A stretch of DNA of 61,781 bases from a virus, in the IMG/VR virus record IMGVR_UViG_3300028374_000014, positions 1 through 61,781 of that record; one strand, written 5' to 3'. A program made the translations under genes and the position numbers. Each line of letters opens with the position of its first letter. Position 1 is the first letter of the stretch. Below are positions 27,001 through 33,001 of the stretch, in pieces. The notes beneath the pieces are model-generated. The model was not told where the DNA came from. It did not search any database and saw only the letters and a program-made list of their open reading frames with translations.

Positions 27001-27080
27001 GGATCATCAATATCGGTGACGGCTCCGGTGGAGGAAGTCTGCGCGATAATTGTATCTGGTTTTAGGTTTTCTGCGGCCAT
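24057..27080 (-). CDS. Giant DGDTFGSH-repeat protein, 1007 aa
   Basis: A 1007-residue protein. Residues 1-~165 form a beta-rich N-terminal domain (RIELWENGTLISAGTDTN, then a Gly/Thr-rich strand region), probably an Ig/jelly-roll fold. About 39 tandem units of 20-22 residues follow, consensus [TA]LFxDGDTFGSHxxxxxxx[TSP]; early units read LFEDTPDSFGAH. The ~60-residue C-terminal end is non-repetitive (KATNNAFYGIKHKFVSGG). Similar repeats (LFTNTNTFYxPTV) occur in other phage proteins, as I recall. It lies just upstream of the scaffold gene. Likely a long fibre, head decoration or whisker-like virion protein; not proven. Several DNA units are nearly identical, so unit number could change by recombination. 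Confidence 0.8.
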   Translation of the reverse strand: MAAENLKPDTIIAQTSSTGAVTDIDDPDLDSPDSLFVTAANNNSNTDLRCSFPTPSGDPTVGTDLQTFRAYCEQFSEAQTGTPQARIELWENGTLISAGTDTNITVGGTTLSYTWNASVLTTATGANVEIMVVGTKAGGPPSARNSVNVGAVEWQVEYDAVVTTLNGTLFEDTPDSFGAHSVNPTVTTTLFEDTPDSFGAHSVNPTVTTTTFVDGDTFGNHTASIATALNGTLFEDTPDSFGAHSVNPTVTTTTFVDGDTFGSHTIDPTVTTTLFVDGDTFGSHTTGITVTTTLFVDGDTFGSHTVNPTVTTTLFVDGDTFGSHTVNPTIDAILFADGDTFGVHSVSGDTLLNGTLFTDGDTFGSHTINPTIDTTLFTDGDTFGSHQTNPTVITTLFADGDTFGSHTVNPTIDTTLFTDGDTFGSHTIGTTVTTTLFTDGDTFGSHTIGTTVTTTLFTDGDTFGSHTVNPTIDATLFVDGNTFGSHTASTATIYNATLFTDGDTFGSHTVNPTIDTTLFVDGDTFGSHQTNPTVITTLFADGDTFGNHFAGISLNGTLFVDGDTFGSHQINPTIDTTLFADGDTFGTHTLNSDISATLLTDGDTFGSHQINPTIDATLFTDGDTFGSHSVNTATVYNATLFADGDTFGSHQVNPTVDTALFADGDTFGSHQVNPTVDATLFTDGDTFGSHSVNTATVYNATLFADGDIFGSHVVDMSIPATLFIDGDTFGSHAVGVSIPATLFTDGDTFGSHSFSTQLDAALFTDGDIFGSHTATFELTLNGTLFVDGDTFGSHSVDTSLPVTLFADGDTFGSHTFNTATQLNSTLFADGDAFGSHSVDTSLPATLFADGDAFGSHSVDTSLPVTLFVDGDTFGSHSASGALEISATLFVDGDTFGNHGIDISIPVTLFVDGDTFGSHQSNTVLGASLYENFDAFGSHSWNSDYLVGSLFVDGDTFGNHNADDGFGSSEIASSLKATNNAFYGIKHKFVSGGRITYDLFWDEKKTFF
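25681..25860 (-). repeat. Near-identical 60-bp tandem DNA repeats
   Basis: Inside the repeat-protein gene, bases 25681-25740 and 25741-25800 differ at only a few positions at their 5' ends (the 3' ~57 bases are the same), and 25801-25860 shares the first ~40 bases. The coding consequence is repeated LFTDGDTFGSHTIGTTVTT units. Other near-copies lie at 24481-24600 and 25021-25200. These are hot spots for slippage or recombination. Confidence 0.9.
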
Positions 27081-27342
27081 TGATTCCTCCGGGTCGGTGT
27101 TGGCGAGGTGTTTCCTTTTTTAGAGGGATTGTGGTCGCGTGGTCAACTTTTCGATATGCCCCCGACGTATTGGTCGAAAAACCCAATTAATCCGCGGCGG
27201 GGGCGTATATGAAGAGGTAAAAATGCAACAATTGCGGAACGCAGTCGAGAATCGAAAAACGTGGGGCCGCAATTGTTGTGTTCAAAGCGAGTGTATCCGC
27301 GGTGTTTACCTGAAAAATTCGGATCCACCTTTACCTTTTGTT
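27081..27342. other. Structured non-coding gap with two long inverted repeats
   Basis: The largest real non-coding gap here (262 bases) and GC-richer than its surroundings. It holds a perfect 12-bp inverted repeat (27226-27237 and 27267-27278, 29-base loop) and a second pair, GCCCCCG/CGGGGGC (27158-27164 and 27198-27204), that encloses ATTGG/CCAAT. Three CCGCGG sites occur at about 27193, 27298 and 27359. No T-run follows, so these are not standard terminators. Short open frames exist on both strands but look like chance. A 5' leader structure, attenuator or protein-binding site for the giant repeat gene is possible. Confidence 0.6.
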
Positions 27343-27741
27343 CTAAATAGTAAAGATACCCGCGGCGTCCCATGCGATTGTTACATCGCCACCAAGCGTT
27401 ACAGGAAGTCCTGAGATTGAACTTGAATTCAAAAATGCTACAAGTGTTGAAGTACCCGCGGTGCCGGTGTCGATATAAAGAATCACAACTTCACAGTTGT
27501 CGCCGGAGGTCGCGGAAAATGTAACATCGTCGGCGTCAAAAGTACCAGCTGTTATTGTCTTTCCTGTCATGTTTGCCGATGTCTCTTCGATACCGCCCGC
27601 GGCAATTGCGGACAAGAATTCATCTGTCGGATCATATGTTACATCTGCACCATCAACAAGAATTACTTTCACATTTCCTGTCATAATGTTGCAACCGTTT
27701 TGCTGCGTTTGCGTTTTGTAGATTGGGTAAAGTTGTGCCAT
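27343..27741 (-). CDS. Small virion-type protein, 132 aa
   Basis: A 132-residue beta-rich protein: KVILVDGADVTYDPTDEFLS near the N-terminus, then an Ala/Gly/Thr-rich segment, VVILYIDTGTAGTSTLVAFL, and a C-terminal DVTIAWDAAGIFTI. I recall similar proteins next to beta-repeat proteins in other phages, without known function. A TAAGGAG ribosome site precedes the ATG at 27741. It precedes the giant repeat gene after a structured 262-base gap. A decoration or fibre-associated role is inferred from its neighbours. Confidence 0.6.
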   Translation of the reverse strand: MAQLYPIYKTQTQQNGCNIMTGNVKVILVDGADVTYDPTDEFLSAIAAGGIEETSANMTGKTITAGTFDADDVTFSATSGDNCEVVILYIDTGTAGTSTLVAFLNSSSISGLPVTLGGDVTIAWDAAGIFTI

Positions 27742-27763
27742 TTTTCTCTCCTTAGTTTTTTAT

Positions 27764-28123
27764 TTAACGTATCAAAATCGTTGTTACTCTTACACTCGTG
27801 GAATTAGAACCAGAATTAACCAAAAATCTTGGTGGTTCCGCGATCAGCCTCCACGGACCTGAAAGTGTTTGATTATCCAAAGTTGGGTATATCTTAACAC
27901 CCGCGCTACTGACTTCATCTTGGGTCAATTCAAATGATCCAGTATACTCATCAAATAGATACACCACGCGGTCACTGGTCCAATATTGAGAACCAGAAGC
28001 CCACAACCCTTGGCCCCATTGTCCTAAATTACCTTTAGTGGGATCCCAGAGTTGTGGTATTTCTATCTTTTTATGTGTTTGCGTTACAGTGATAGTTTGT
28101 ACACCTAAAATCTTATCAGCCAT
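27764..28123 (-). CDS. Duplicated small virion-type protein, copy B, 119 aa
   Basis: A 119-residue beta-rich protein clearly paralogous to the one at 28700-29059: both start MAD[KR]I, share VQTITVT, LWDP, WGQG, TGSFEL and end SGPWRLIA-PPRFL-NSGSNS...ILIR/ILVR. The two copies have identical lengths and flank a lectin-like gene, which it overlaps by 8 bases. Small beta proteins of this sort in the head region could be decoration proteins. No function can be assigned from sequence. Confidence 0.6.
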   Translation of the reverse strand: MADKILGVQTITVTQTHKKIEIPQLWDPTKGNLGQWGQGLWASGSQYWTSDRVVYLFDEYTGSFELTQDEVSSAGVKIYPTLDNQTLSGPWRLIAEPPRFLVNSGSNSTSVRVTTILIR

Positions 28124-28700
28124 TATCTAAACTCCATTTTTTATTAAAATAATGACTTATTTCTGTAATAACGTTTTTTTCAACTTTTTCCAAAATTAAG
28201 AATTCTTTTATAATTCCGTTCAATCTTGGAGGTCTATGTGTTTTAAACGCCCTACCTAAATAGGTTAGACCCTCCATTAAGTCGACACTATTTTGAATCA
28301 ATTGCAATCCCGCTGAATCACTTTTCACTTCAATACCATTCTCAGCAGATAATATAATTTGACCAGAAGAATACAAATCAGCAATAATAAAAATTGTACA
28401 ATCTTCGGATTCTTTCAATTTTACTTCCATAAACTTAACTTCTTTATTTGAATCAAACAGCAAACCCTGCTCAGTTACTTCTGGTCGAAGTTTAGGAATT
28501 GTTTGCTTCAGTGGAAGCAGAACACCTGTTTTTATCTCTGAATCACTTAAATACAATACTATATTATCACTATAATTGTTAACAATATTGCTGCTGCGGC
28601 TCTTTTGTCTAATTCCATTTGCATCGCCGGTAACAGGCTCTGTAACATCGAAATTTGAACTATGAGAATTTCCGGTATAATAACCTTTTTCTCTAAACAT
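28116..28700 (-). CDS. Lectin/LamG-like small protein, 194 aa
   Basis: A 194-residue protein lying exactly between two paralogous 119-aa genes. The C-terminal end (RLNGIIKEFLILEKVEKNVI, then ISHYFNKKWSL) resembles the end of laminin-G or concanavalin-like domains, where 'I-x-x-Y-[LF]-x-x-K-W' is common. Strand-like segments NIVLYLSDSE and CTIFIIADLYSSG fit a beta sandwich. It may be a surface or carbohydrate-binding virion protein. It shares a base with the upstream gene and overlaps the downstream one by 8 bases. Assignment is tentative. Confidence 0.5.
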   Translation of the reverse strand: MFREKGYYTGNSHSSNFDVTEPVTGDANGIRQKSRSSNIVNNYSDNIVLYLSDSEIKTGVLLPLKQTIPKLRPEVTEQGLLFDSNKEVKFMEVKLKESEDCTIFIIADLYSSGQIILSAENGIEVKSDSAGLQLIQNSVDLMEGLTYLGRAFKTHRPPRLNGIIKEFLILEKVEKNVITEISHYFNKKWSLDNG

Positions 28701-29059
28701 TATCTCACCAAAATTATGCTAACTTTTACAGCTTGTGAATTTGATCCTGAATTAATTAAAAATCTTGGTGGTTTAGCAATCAACCTCCACGGACCAGATT
28801 GTACCTGACTTCCCACTTCATCTCGAATTGTAATACCTTCTGTTTCTGTATCTTCTTGTATTAATTCAAATGAGCCAGTAAAGTTATCAAAAACATACAC
28901 TATCTTATCACTAGAGTGGTATTGAGAACCTTGCTGCAAATGGCCTTGACCCCACGAGCCGGCATTTGCGGCGGACGGATCCCATAATCTAGGTAATGAT
29001 ATCTCTTCTGCTGTATTTGTTACAGTAATTGTTTGTACTTCTATAATTCTATCTGCCAT
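28700..29059 (-). CDS. Duplicated small virion-type protein, copy A, 119 aa
   Basis: A 119-residue beta-rich protein and the paralogue of 27764-28123 (same length, shared VQTITVT, LWDP, WGQGH, TGSFEL, SGPWRLIAKPPRFLINSGSN). It follows the bS21-like gene with an 11-base overlap. The pair probably arose by local duplication, with a lectin-like gene in between. By location in the head cluster it may decorate the virion. Confidence 0.6.
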   Translation of the reverse strand: MADRIIEVQTITVTNTAEEISLPRLWDPSAANAGSWGQGHLQQGSQYHSSDKIVYVFDNFTGSFELIQEDTETEGITIRDEVGSQVQSGPWRLIAKPPRFLINSGSNSQAVKVSIILVR

Positions 29060-29279
29060 TTTTCAATCCATTTTTTTGTCGACGATATGCAGCATTCGCT
29101 CGTTTTCTTCGTTTTTTGTCCGAAGGTTTTTCAAAGAATCGTTTCTCTTTCACGATTTCATGAATCCCTTCATCTTCTACTTGTTGCATCAATTTGCGAT
29201 ACGCTTTAGATAAATCTGTGTTTTTGTCTAAATGTACCACGATTCCTTCCCACTCTTTGTTTCTTCGGAATCTACTCAT
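29049..29279 (-). CDS. rpsU: Phage-encoded ribosomal protein bS21 homologue
   Basis: A 76-residue, strongly basic protein. The start ATG at 29279 has GGAG seven bases upstream. It matches the bS21 family pattern: VVHLDKNTDLSKAYRKLMQQ, then G(I)HEIVKEKRFFEKPSDKKR and KRANAAYRRQK. In bacteria bS21 sits on the 30S platform near the anti-Shine-Dalgarno end of 16S rRNA and helps initiation. bS21 is a known recurring ribosomal protein in phage genomes, where it is thought to replace the host copy and bias translation. It is odd that it sits inside the late head operon, overlapping a probable core protein gene and a virion-type gene. Confidence 0.82.
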   Translation of the reverse strand: MSRFRRNKEWEGIVVHLDKNTDLSKAYRKLMQQVEDEGIHEIVKEKRFFEKPSDKKRRKRANAAYRRQKNGLKNGR

Positions 29280-30003
29280 TTGCATTCTCCTGTGTCCCGG
29301 TATTTTTTATTGCTTTCTTTTCCCATTTTTTTTCACCCATTTGTAAAAATCGATTCATTTTCCTTGGTGACCAAATTCCTTTGTTGCCAGCCAACTGTTT
29401 AATAATATTGATATCCAAACCTTCACCTTGTGTTGCAGCCGATGTTTGAGCGGACATGAGACCAGAAGCCTCATTTAATGTCATACCTTTCTTCGGTGCT
29501 ACCATACCGATGTTGTCGTCATCTGGAGGCAATTGAACATTTTGCAAAGTGCTCCAATCCGGTTGATTTTGTTGTACTATTTGTTGTTGGGGAACTGTCT
29601 GTTGTTTCTGTTGTTGCTGGGTTGGGACTTGTTCCGGCGCAGTTCGAGCAAATTTACTAGCCATACCGTTGGCACGTTGACTAAGATGCTGATCTAATTC
29701 AGAATTATTTCGAATTTCTTGAATATGTTGTTTCAATTTTTGATCTGACTGCTGAACGCGCTGCTGCTGAGGTTGTGCTGTGTATTGTTGTGGTTGTTGC
29801 ATCATTGGTGCAGTTGTTTTAGCAATGCCTTTTGCTACCTCAGTGATAACGTGACTAATTACACCACCTCGAAGAACAGATTCCTGAATTTTATCTTGAA
29901 GGTATGATTCCTCCAAAATAAGTTCTTCTATCGTTTCTTCTACCATCTCCCGAACAATCGGTTTTATGATTCTTCTTAAATCTGACCGCTTTAATGTAGT
30001 CAT
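29272..30003 (-). CDS. Gln-rich probable prohead core protein, 243 aa
   Basis: A 243-residue protein right after the prohead protease. N-terminus: LKRSDLRRIIKPIVREMVEE, a motif partly shared with the gene at 38222 (LKRSEIEQIIKEEL). Residues ~70-160 are Gln/Pro-rich and disordered, and the C-terminus has a basic patch (KGIWSPRKMNRFLQMGEKKW). Candidate gp21-type sites (L-I-L-E, V-I-T-E) lie in the first 60 residues. T4 has core proteins (gp67/gp68) near its protease, so a core or scaffold-accessory role is inferred. No recognised family. Confidence 0.55.
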   Translation of the reverse strand: MTTLKRSDLRRIIKPIVREMVEETIEELILEESYLQDKIQESVLRGGVISHVITEVAKGIAKTTAPMMQQPQQYTAQPQQQRVQQSDQKLKQHIQEIRNNSELDQHLSQRANGMASKFARTAPEQVPTQQQQKQQTVPQQQIVQQNQPDWSTLQNVQLPPDDDNIGMVAPKKGMTLNEASGLMSAQTSAATQGEGLDINIIKQLAGNKGIWSPRKMNRFLQMGEKKWEKKAIKNTGTQENANE

Positions 30004-30004
30004 A

Positions 30005-30604
30005 TTATACTCCTAGTATATCATTCAAAATTCTGTTGACCTTGTAATTTTTAGTCCATATTCTCGGATCTCGATTCTCCCTCAATGTAACACGTTCCAT
30101 GAACGCGCCTTGAGTCGATGGATCCGAAACAAAATCAAAACATATAAGTTGAAAATCATCTTCTACCAAAACATTGCCGCCTTGATCTCTAGTTGAACCC
30201 AAACCACGGGACGAAATACCAATTTTAATATCCGCCTCAAAAAGCTTTCTTAATGTTTCTCCAGCAGGAGTTTCAAGTATCTCTACTTTTCCTTTAACAT
30301 CTTTACCTTCCATCCAAATATCAGTGATTACGTGTGAAACATTTTTCAATGATATAACAGATTCATCAGCGTGGTCCAACTCACCAAGGGCGCGGCGTTC
30401 TTTTACAAGTTGTTTGTAATTCTCTATTTCTCTTTGCAAGATGGCATACGGGTATACACGACCATTGCCGTTCTGAGCGTCTGCCCGTTGCAGCACACCA
30501 GCAACAATATATTTGTTTCGGTCGCCAAGCTCTTGTCGCTCCTTGAGAATTTCTAAATCATTCTCAAAGACCATACATTCTCTTAATCCGTACTTTTCTT
30601 TCAT
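30005..30604 (-). CDS. Prohead core protease (gp21-like, S80 type)
   Basis: A 199-residue serine protease of the T4 gp21 type, which digests the scaffold and trims capsid and internal proteins during head maturation. Visible signatures: YIVAGVLQRADAQNGNGRVYP (31-51, given in part), a conserved-His motif ELDHAD (His78), and IGISSRGLGS (128-137) carrying the catalytic Ser. The size matches gp21 (212 aa). The known cleavage rule for the family is [LI]-x-Glu. Such sites lie in the capsid protein (Glu68) and at residue 14-16 of six cargo-like proteins in this window. The protease gene follows a 22-codon micro-ORF and a possible promoter. Confidence 0.9.
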   Translation of the reverse strand: MKEKYGLRECMVFENDLEILKERQELGDRNKYIVAGVLQRADAQNGNGRVYPYAILQREIENYKQLVKERRALGELDHADESVISLKNVSHVITDIWMEGKDVKGKVEILETPAGETLRKLFEADIKIGISSRGLGSTRDQGGNVLVEDDFQLICFDFVSDPSTQGAFMERVTLRENRDPRIWTKNYKVNRILNDILGV

Positions 30605-30618
30605 GCTTTAATTCCTTC

Positions 30619-30626
30619 CAATTATA
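30619..30626 (-). promoter_or_regulatory. Candidate late promoter upstream of prohead protease
   Basis: The minus strand reads CTACTTATAATTGG, 15-20 bases before the protease ATG at 30604 and overlapping the approach to its GGAAGG ribosome site. It closely matches the sequence before the gene at 7813. By-eye call; no -35 box. Confidence 0.35.
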
Positions 30627-30679
30627 AGTAGAGCCGCGAAATGCTGAATTCTCTAAATAAAATAAAAGGCAGTTTTGAG

Positions 30680-30748
30680 TCATGCCAAGGACTTTAGTAT
30701 GCAGCCGTTTTTGCAACGACGCACTGGTTGGATCATCCACCGTGCCAT
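30680..30748 (-). CDS. Micro-ORF with perfect Shine-Dalgarno, 22 aa
   Basis: A 22-codon frame, MARWMIQPVRRCKNGCILKS then LA, ending in TGA. It is preceded by AAAGGAGGTGAT, the full complement of the 16S rRNA 3' end, seven bases before the ATG: by far the strongest ribosome site in the window. The peptide is basic and has two Cys (C-K-N-G-C). It could be a real small protein, or a leader peptide that loads ribosomes ahead of the protease gene. An overlapping frame in the same stretch is open for ~60 codons but has no good start. Confidence 0.5.
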   Translation of the reverse strand: MARWMIQPVRRCKNGCILKSLA

Positions 30749-30783
30749 TATATCACCTCCTTTTGGTGTTTAATTGCCCAACA

Positions 30784-31062
30784 CTAACTATAGGTGTGAT
30801 CGACCCTCATTCCATTATCTCCAAAAAGCTTATCTAAAACGTATGTGGTGCCGGAGCTAATAAATCCAAAAAACAAAGAGTGTATCAATCCAGCCCACGG
30901 AGACGTGAAAAACAACGAAACAAGAACTCCGGCCCAAAATCCCATGCACATGCTACACTTGAATAAATACCAATCAGGACGGATACTGTCAAATATTTTA
31001 CCATATAATAGCATATTGGTTAACCCATAACAAACTAAAATGAACAAGATTAAATCAATCAT
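30784..31062 (-). CDS. Inner-membrane protein, DUF1360-like, 92 aa
   Basis: A 92-residue membrane protein with two or three hydrophobic segments (LILFILVCYGLTNMLLYG at 4-21; FWAGVLVSLFF; LIHSLFFGFISSG). Between them is K-C-S-M-C-M-G-F-W-A-G, a Cys-x-x-Cys-x-G-x-W-x-G motif typical of DUF1360 small phage and bacterial membrane proteins. Function unknown. Its ATG overlaps the TGA of the kinase-like gene upstream (ATGA). Its neighbours suggest late expression. Confidence 0.65.
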   Translation of the reverse strand: MIDLILFILVCYGLTNMLLYGKIFDSIRPDWYLFKCSMCMGFWAGVLVSLFFTSPWAGLIHSLFFGFISSGTTYVLDKLFGDNGMRVDHTYS

Positions 31063-31901
31063 CCAACCTCTCCGAATGCAATATCGAACAATTTAATGTT
31101 ATAATCTTCATCGCAGCCGACATTGGGAGAGTAGAAGTCTCTTTGATCAAGTTGTTCTTCGACAAAAGCGTTTCTTAATCTAAAAAAGTTAGGATCGGGG
31201 TTATTGTAATATTCATACAGCTTTTCGATAGATTCTTTATTATCTTGTTGGTGTTCGTCGCCCAGTGATACCCGGTAGTGATCATAATTCAATGATCTCA
31301 AAAGCTCTTGCATCATCCTAGCCAAAGTTTTTGACTTTGTATCTGTTGTGATATGTTGTTGTTTCAGTTTATAGAATTCCAACATTTTTCGTACTATTTC
31401 TAGGCCGTGGTGACTAAAATGACCTTTTCTACCGCTTATACCTTCTACAACTGATGTTAATTTGGGGAACATTTTCTCCATTGTCTTTGATGGTTCATCT
31501 GACAGTGGGATAACCTCTTCCACTACAAACCACAAATAATCTTTTGTATCGTATTCCATTACTTTAGGAAAAATACCGTATTTATCCCTATTGAAGATTT
31601 CAATTTCTATTTTATTCTGTTTTCTTGGACTTTGCGATAATTCATCAGGTCTATCATTAATATACAAAACCATCTTTAAAATTTCACGTTCTCGGGTCCA
31701 ATATATCTTTCTAAAAGATCCCTCTTTTCCCGGGATAAGTTCACTTTTTTTCGTGTCCATGTACTGATGAAGTATTTTCAGACGCTTCAAAGGATTGCTA
31801 AATTTCTCTGTTTTTCTCGATAGTCTGATAAAATCACGTAATTCCGAAGAATATACGTCTTCTGTCAAGAATCTTCTCCAACTTTCAAACAACAATTTCA
31901 T
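31059..31901 (-). CDS. Protein-kinase-like cargo protein B, capsid-targeting-like N-terminus
   Basis: A 280-residue protein from the ATG at 31901 (the codon before is TTG), overlapping the upstream TGA. It opens MKLLFESWRRFLTE with an L-T-E site at residue 14, followed by DVYS, nearly as in the paralogue at 16131. The kinase-like elements are conserved in order: PGKEGSFRKIYW (Gly-rich loop region), Lys76 in EILKMVLY, hinge YLWFVVEEV (122-130), catalytic-loop-like QRDFYSPNVG (Asp255, Asn260), and DFG-like LFDIAFG (Asp273). The His expected two residues before the catalytic Asp is replaced. Paired with 16131 it forms a small cargo kinase family, probably delivered with DNA. Confidence 0.6.
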   Translation of the reverse strand: MKLLFESWRRFLTEDVYSSELRDFIRLSRKTEKFSNPLKRLKILHQYMDTKKSELIPGKEGSFRKIYWTREREILKMVLYINDRPDELSQSPRKQNKIEIEIFNRDKYGIFPKVMEYDTKDYLWFVVEEVIPLSDEPSKTMEKMFPKLTSVVEGISGRKGHFSHHGLEIVRKMLEFYKLKQQHITTDTKSKTLARMMQELLRSLNYDHYRVSLGDEHQQDNKESIEKLYEYYNNPDPNFFRLRNAFVEEQLDQRDFYSPNVGCDEDYNIKLFDIAFGEVG

Positions 31902-32125
31902 CAATCGTAATCCCCGTCTACAGCGAATGGGTCATAGTTCCACATTATATCATCTTTTTTCTCTGCGAATTTCCAATTTGGTTCATCGCGGGAAGAAGAC
32001 CATATTTTAGTAGCAACTTCCACCTCGTGTTCATCGCCAATAAGTGAACGTATCTCTTCAAGATGCTCAGTTGCCTCATCGATTGTAATCATCTCTTTAT
32101 CTAATGCCAAACATATGATACACAT
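31901..32125 (-). CDS. Small acidic protein, 74 aa
   Basis: A 74-residue acidic protein: MCIICLALDKEMITIDEATE, a helix with HLEEIRSLIGDEHEVEVATK, then KIWSSSRDEPNWKFAEKK and an Asp-rich end. I recall C-x-x-C proteins with this EA-helix in other phages, with no function known. The KIWSS...W segment resembles an orphan frame near 38111-38209. Its stop overlaps the start of the kinase-like gene, and it follows the gene at 32127 by one base. Confidence 0.55.
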   Translation of the reverse strand: MCIICLALDKEMITIDEATEHLEEIRSLIGDEHEVEVATKIWSSSRDEPNWKFAEKKDDIMWNYDPFAVDGDYD

Positions 32126-32126
32126 T

Positions 32127-32393
32127 CTATAATCCCGTTAATTCCATGTTGTTAAGTGTTGACTTCAACCTGACCACGCTGTAGTTATCTAGATTAACAT
32201 GTTTTTGAGTATATCCAGCCGATAATTCTTCTTTGCGGTTCGGCGAAACTGTTCTCATGTAATCTATTCGCACAACAGCTTGACCAAGCTTTTCTGCTTT
32301 ATAACACCAAAATCTTGCTTTGTCTGTGACAAAATATATTCTATTAGATAGTAACCCTTGCGAATTGTATAAGCAGTGCCTTTCCTTATTCAT
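32127..32393 (-). CDS. Hypothetical protein, 88 aa
   Basis: An 88-residue soluble protein with a basic, aromatic first half (NRIYFVTDKARFWCYKAEKL) and a polar second half. No family recognised. Its start overlaps the stop of the gene at 32390 by four bases and its stop is one base from the next start, so it belongs to the same late operon between portal and protease. Confidence 0.5.
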   Translation of the reverse strand: MNKERHCLYNSQGLLSNRIYFVTDKARFWCYKAEKLGQAVVRIDYMRTVSPNRKEELSAGYTQKHVNLDNYSVVRLKSTLNNMELTGL

Positions 32394-33001
32394 TTTTTAC
32401 TCTTTTTATAGTGTTCCAAAAATAGTTGTTTCACTTCTTTTTTCATATTCTCTTCATAAACCCGATAATTTGCTCCAGATGGGAAATCATTTGGATAAAT
32501 CGTTCCTTTCTGTGTCGCATGAGGAACGTCACCCAAATCAGTAGTATATTCGTCTTCTGGTTCTGCATATTTCCCTATTTCCACTTCTTCCTGAGCTTGA
32601 CGGAAGATCATGAATGGGCGCTCCTCTTCAATAAATTTGCCAACAGAAAACACGGCAACTTGTGTCGCATTAGGTTGTTCATCATTATCATAGTATGTGC
32701 CTTCCATCGTTCCATATAAACTGCCACCTTCGATTGTTGCAGGGTCAACTACGCCGGCCTTTGTTAAGTGTTGAAATAACCGGTTTTGTGCATCATACAC
32801 CATATCAGTGTTTGTTGCATCAGGCTTAGTTATTGTAGTAATCTTATTTTCCGAAGGTTGCACAACAATATCGATATCAATATGATCAAAAATCATATAA
32901 TCACCTTTCAAATTGCGGCGTACCTGCAAGCTTATGCTCGACTGAGCAGCAGTTGATTGCGATTTCGATTCGGGGTCTCTAATTGTAACTTTAACCGTCA
33001 C
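32390..33001 (-). CDS. Hypothetical structural-region protein, 203 aa
   Basis: A 203-residue protein with a beta-rich first half (ISLQVRRNLKGDYMIFDHID, then IVVQPSENKITTI), a central LYGTMEGTYYDND, then VAVFSVGKFIEEERPFMIF, and a Lys-rich C-terminal helix (KKEVKQLFLEHYKKSKK). The arrangement resembles small head-cluster proteins of other T4-like phages, but I cannot name it. It overlaps its neighbours by four and eleven bases. Confidence 0.5.
   Translation of the reverse strand: MTVKVTIRDPESKSQSTAAQSSISLQVRRNLKGDYMIFDHIDIDIVVQPSENKITTITKPDATNTDMVYDAQNRLFQHLTKAGVVDPATIEGGSLYGTMEGTYYDNDEQPNATQVAVFSVGKFIEEERPFMIFRQAQEEVEIGKYAEPEDEYTTDLGDVPHATQKGTIYPNDFPSGANYRVYEENMKKEVKQLFLEHYKKSKK

Noticed and set aside
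27139-27414. Plus-strand frame of 91 codons (and a minus-strand one of 76) across the structured gap
   Set aside because: They run into the real gene at 27343, have odd composition and no good ribosome site. The inverted repeats explain the region better.
30655-30700. Weak hairpin with a T-rich stretch between the micro-ORF and the protease gene as a terminator
   Set aside because: The stem has only four clear pairs; not enough to call.
30600-30800. tRNA gene in the gap upstream of the prohead protease
   Set aside because: No cloverleaf, CCA end or T-loop consensus found by eye; the stretch is better explained by the micro-ORF with its ribosome site.
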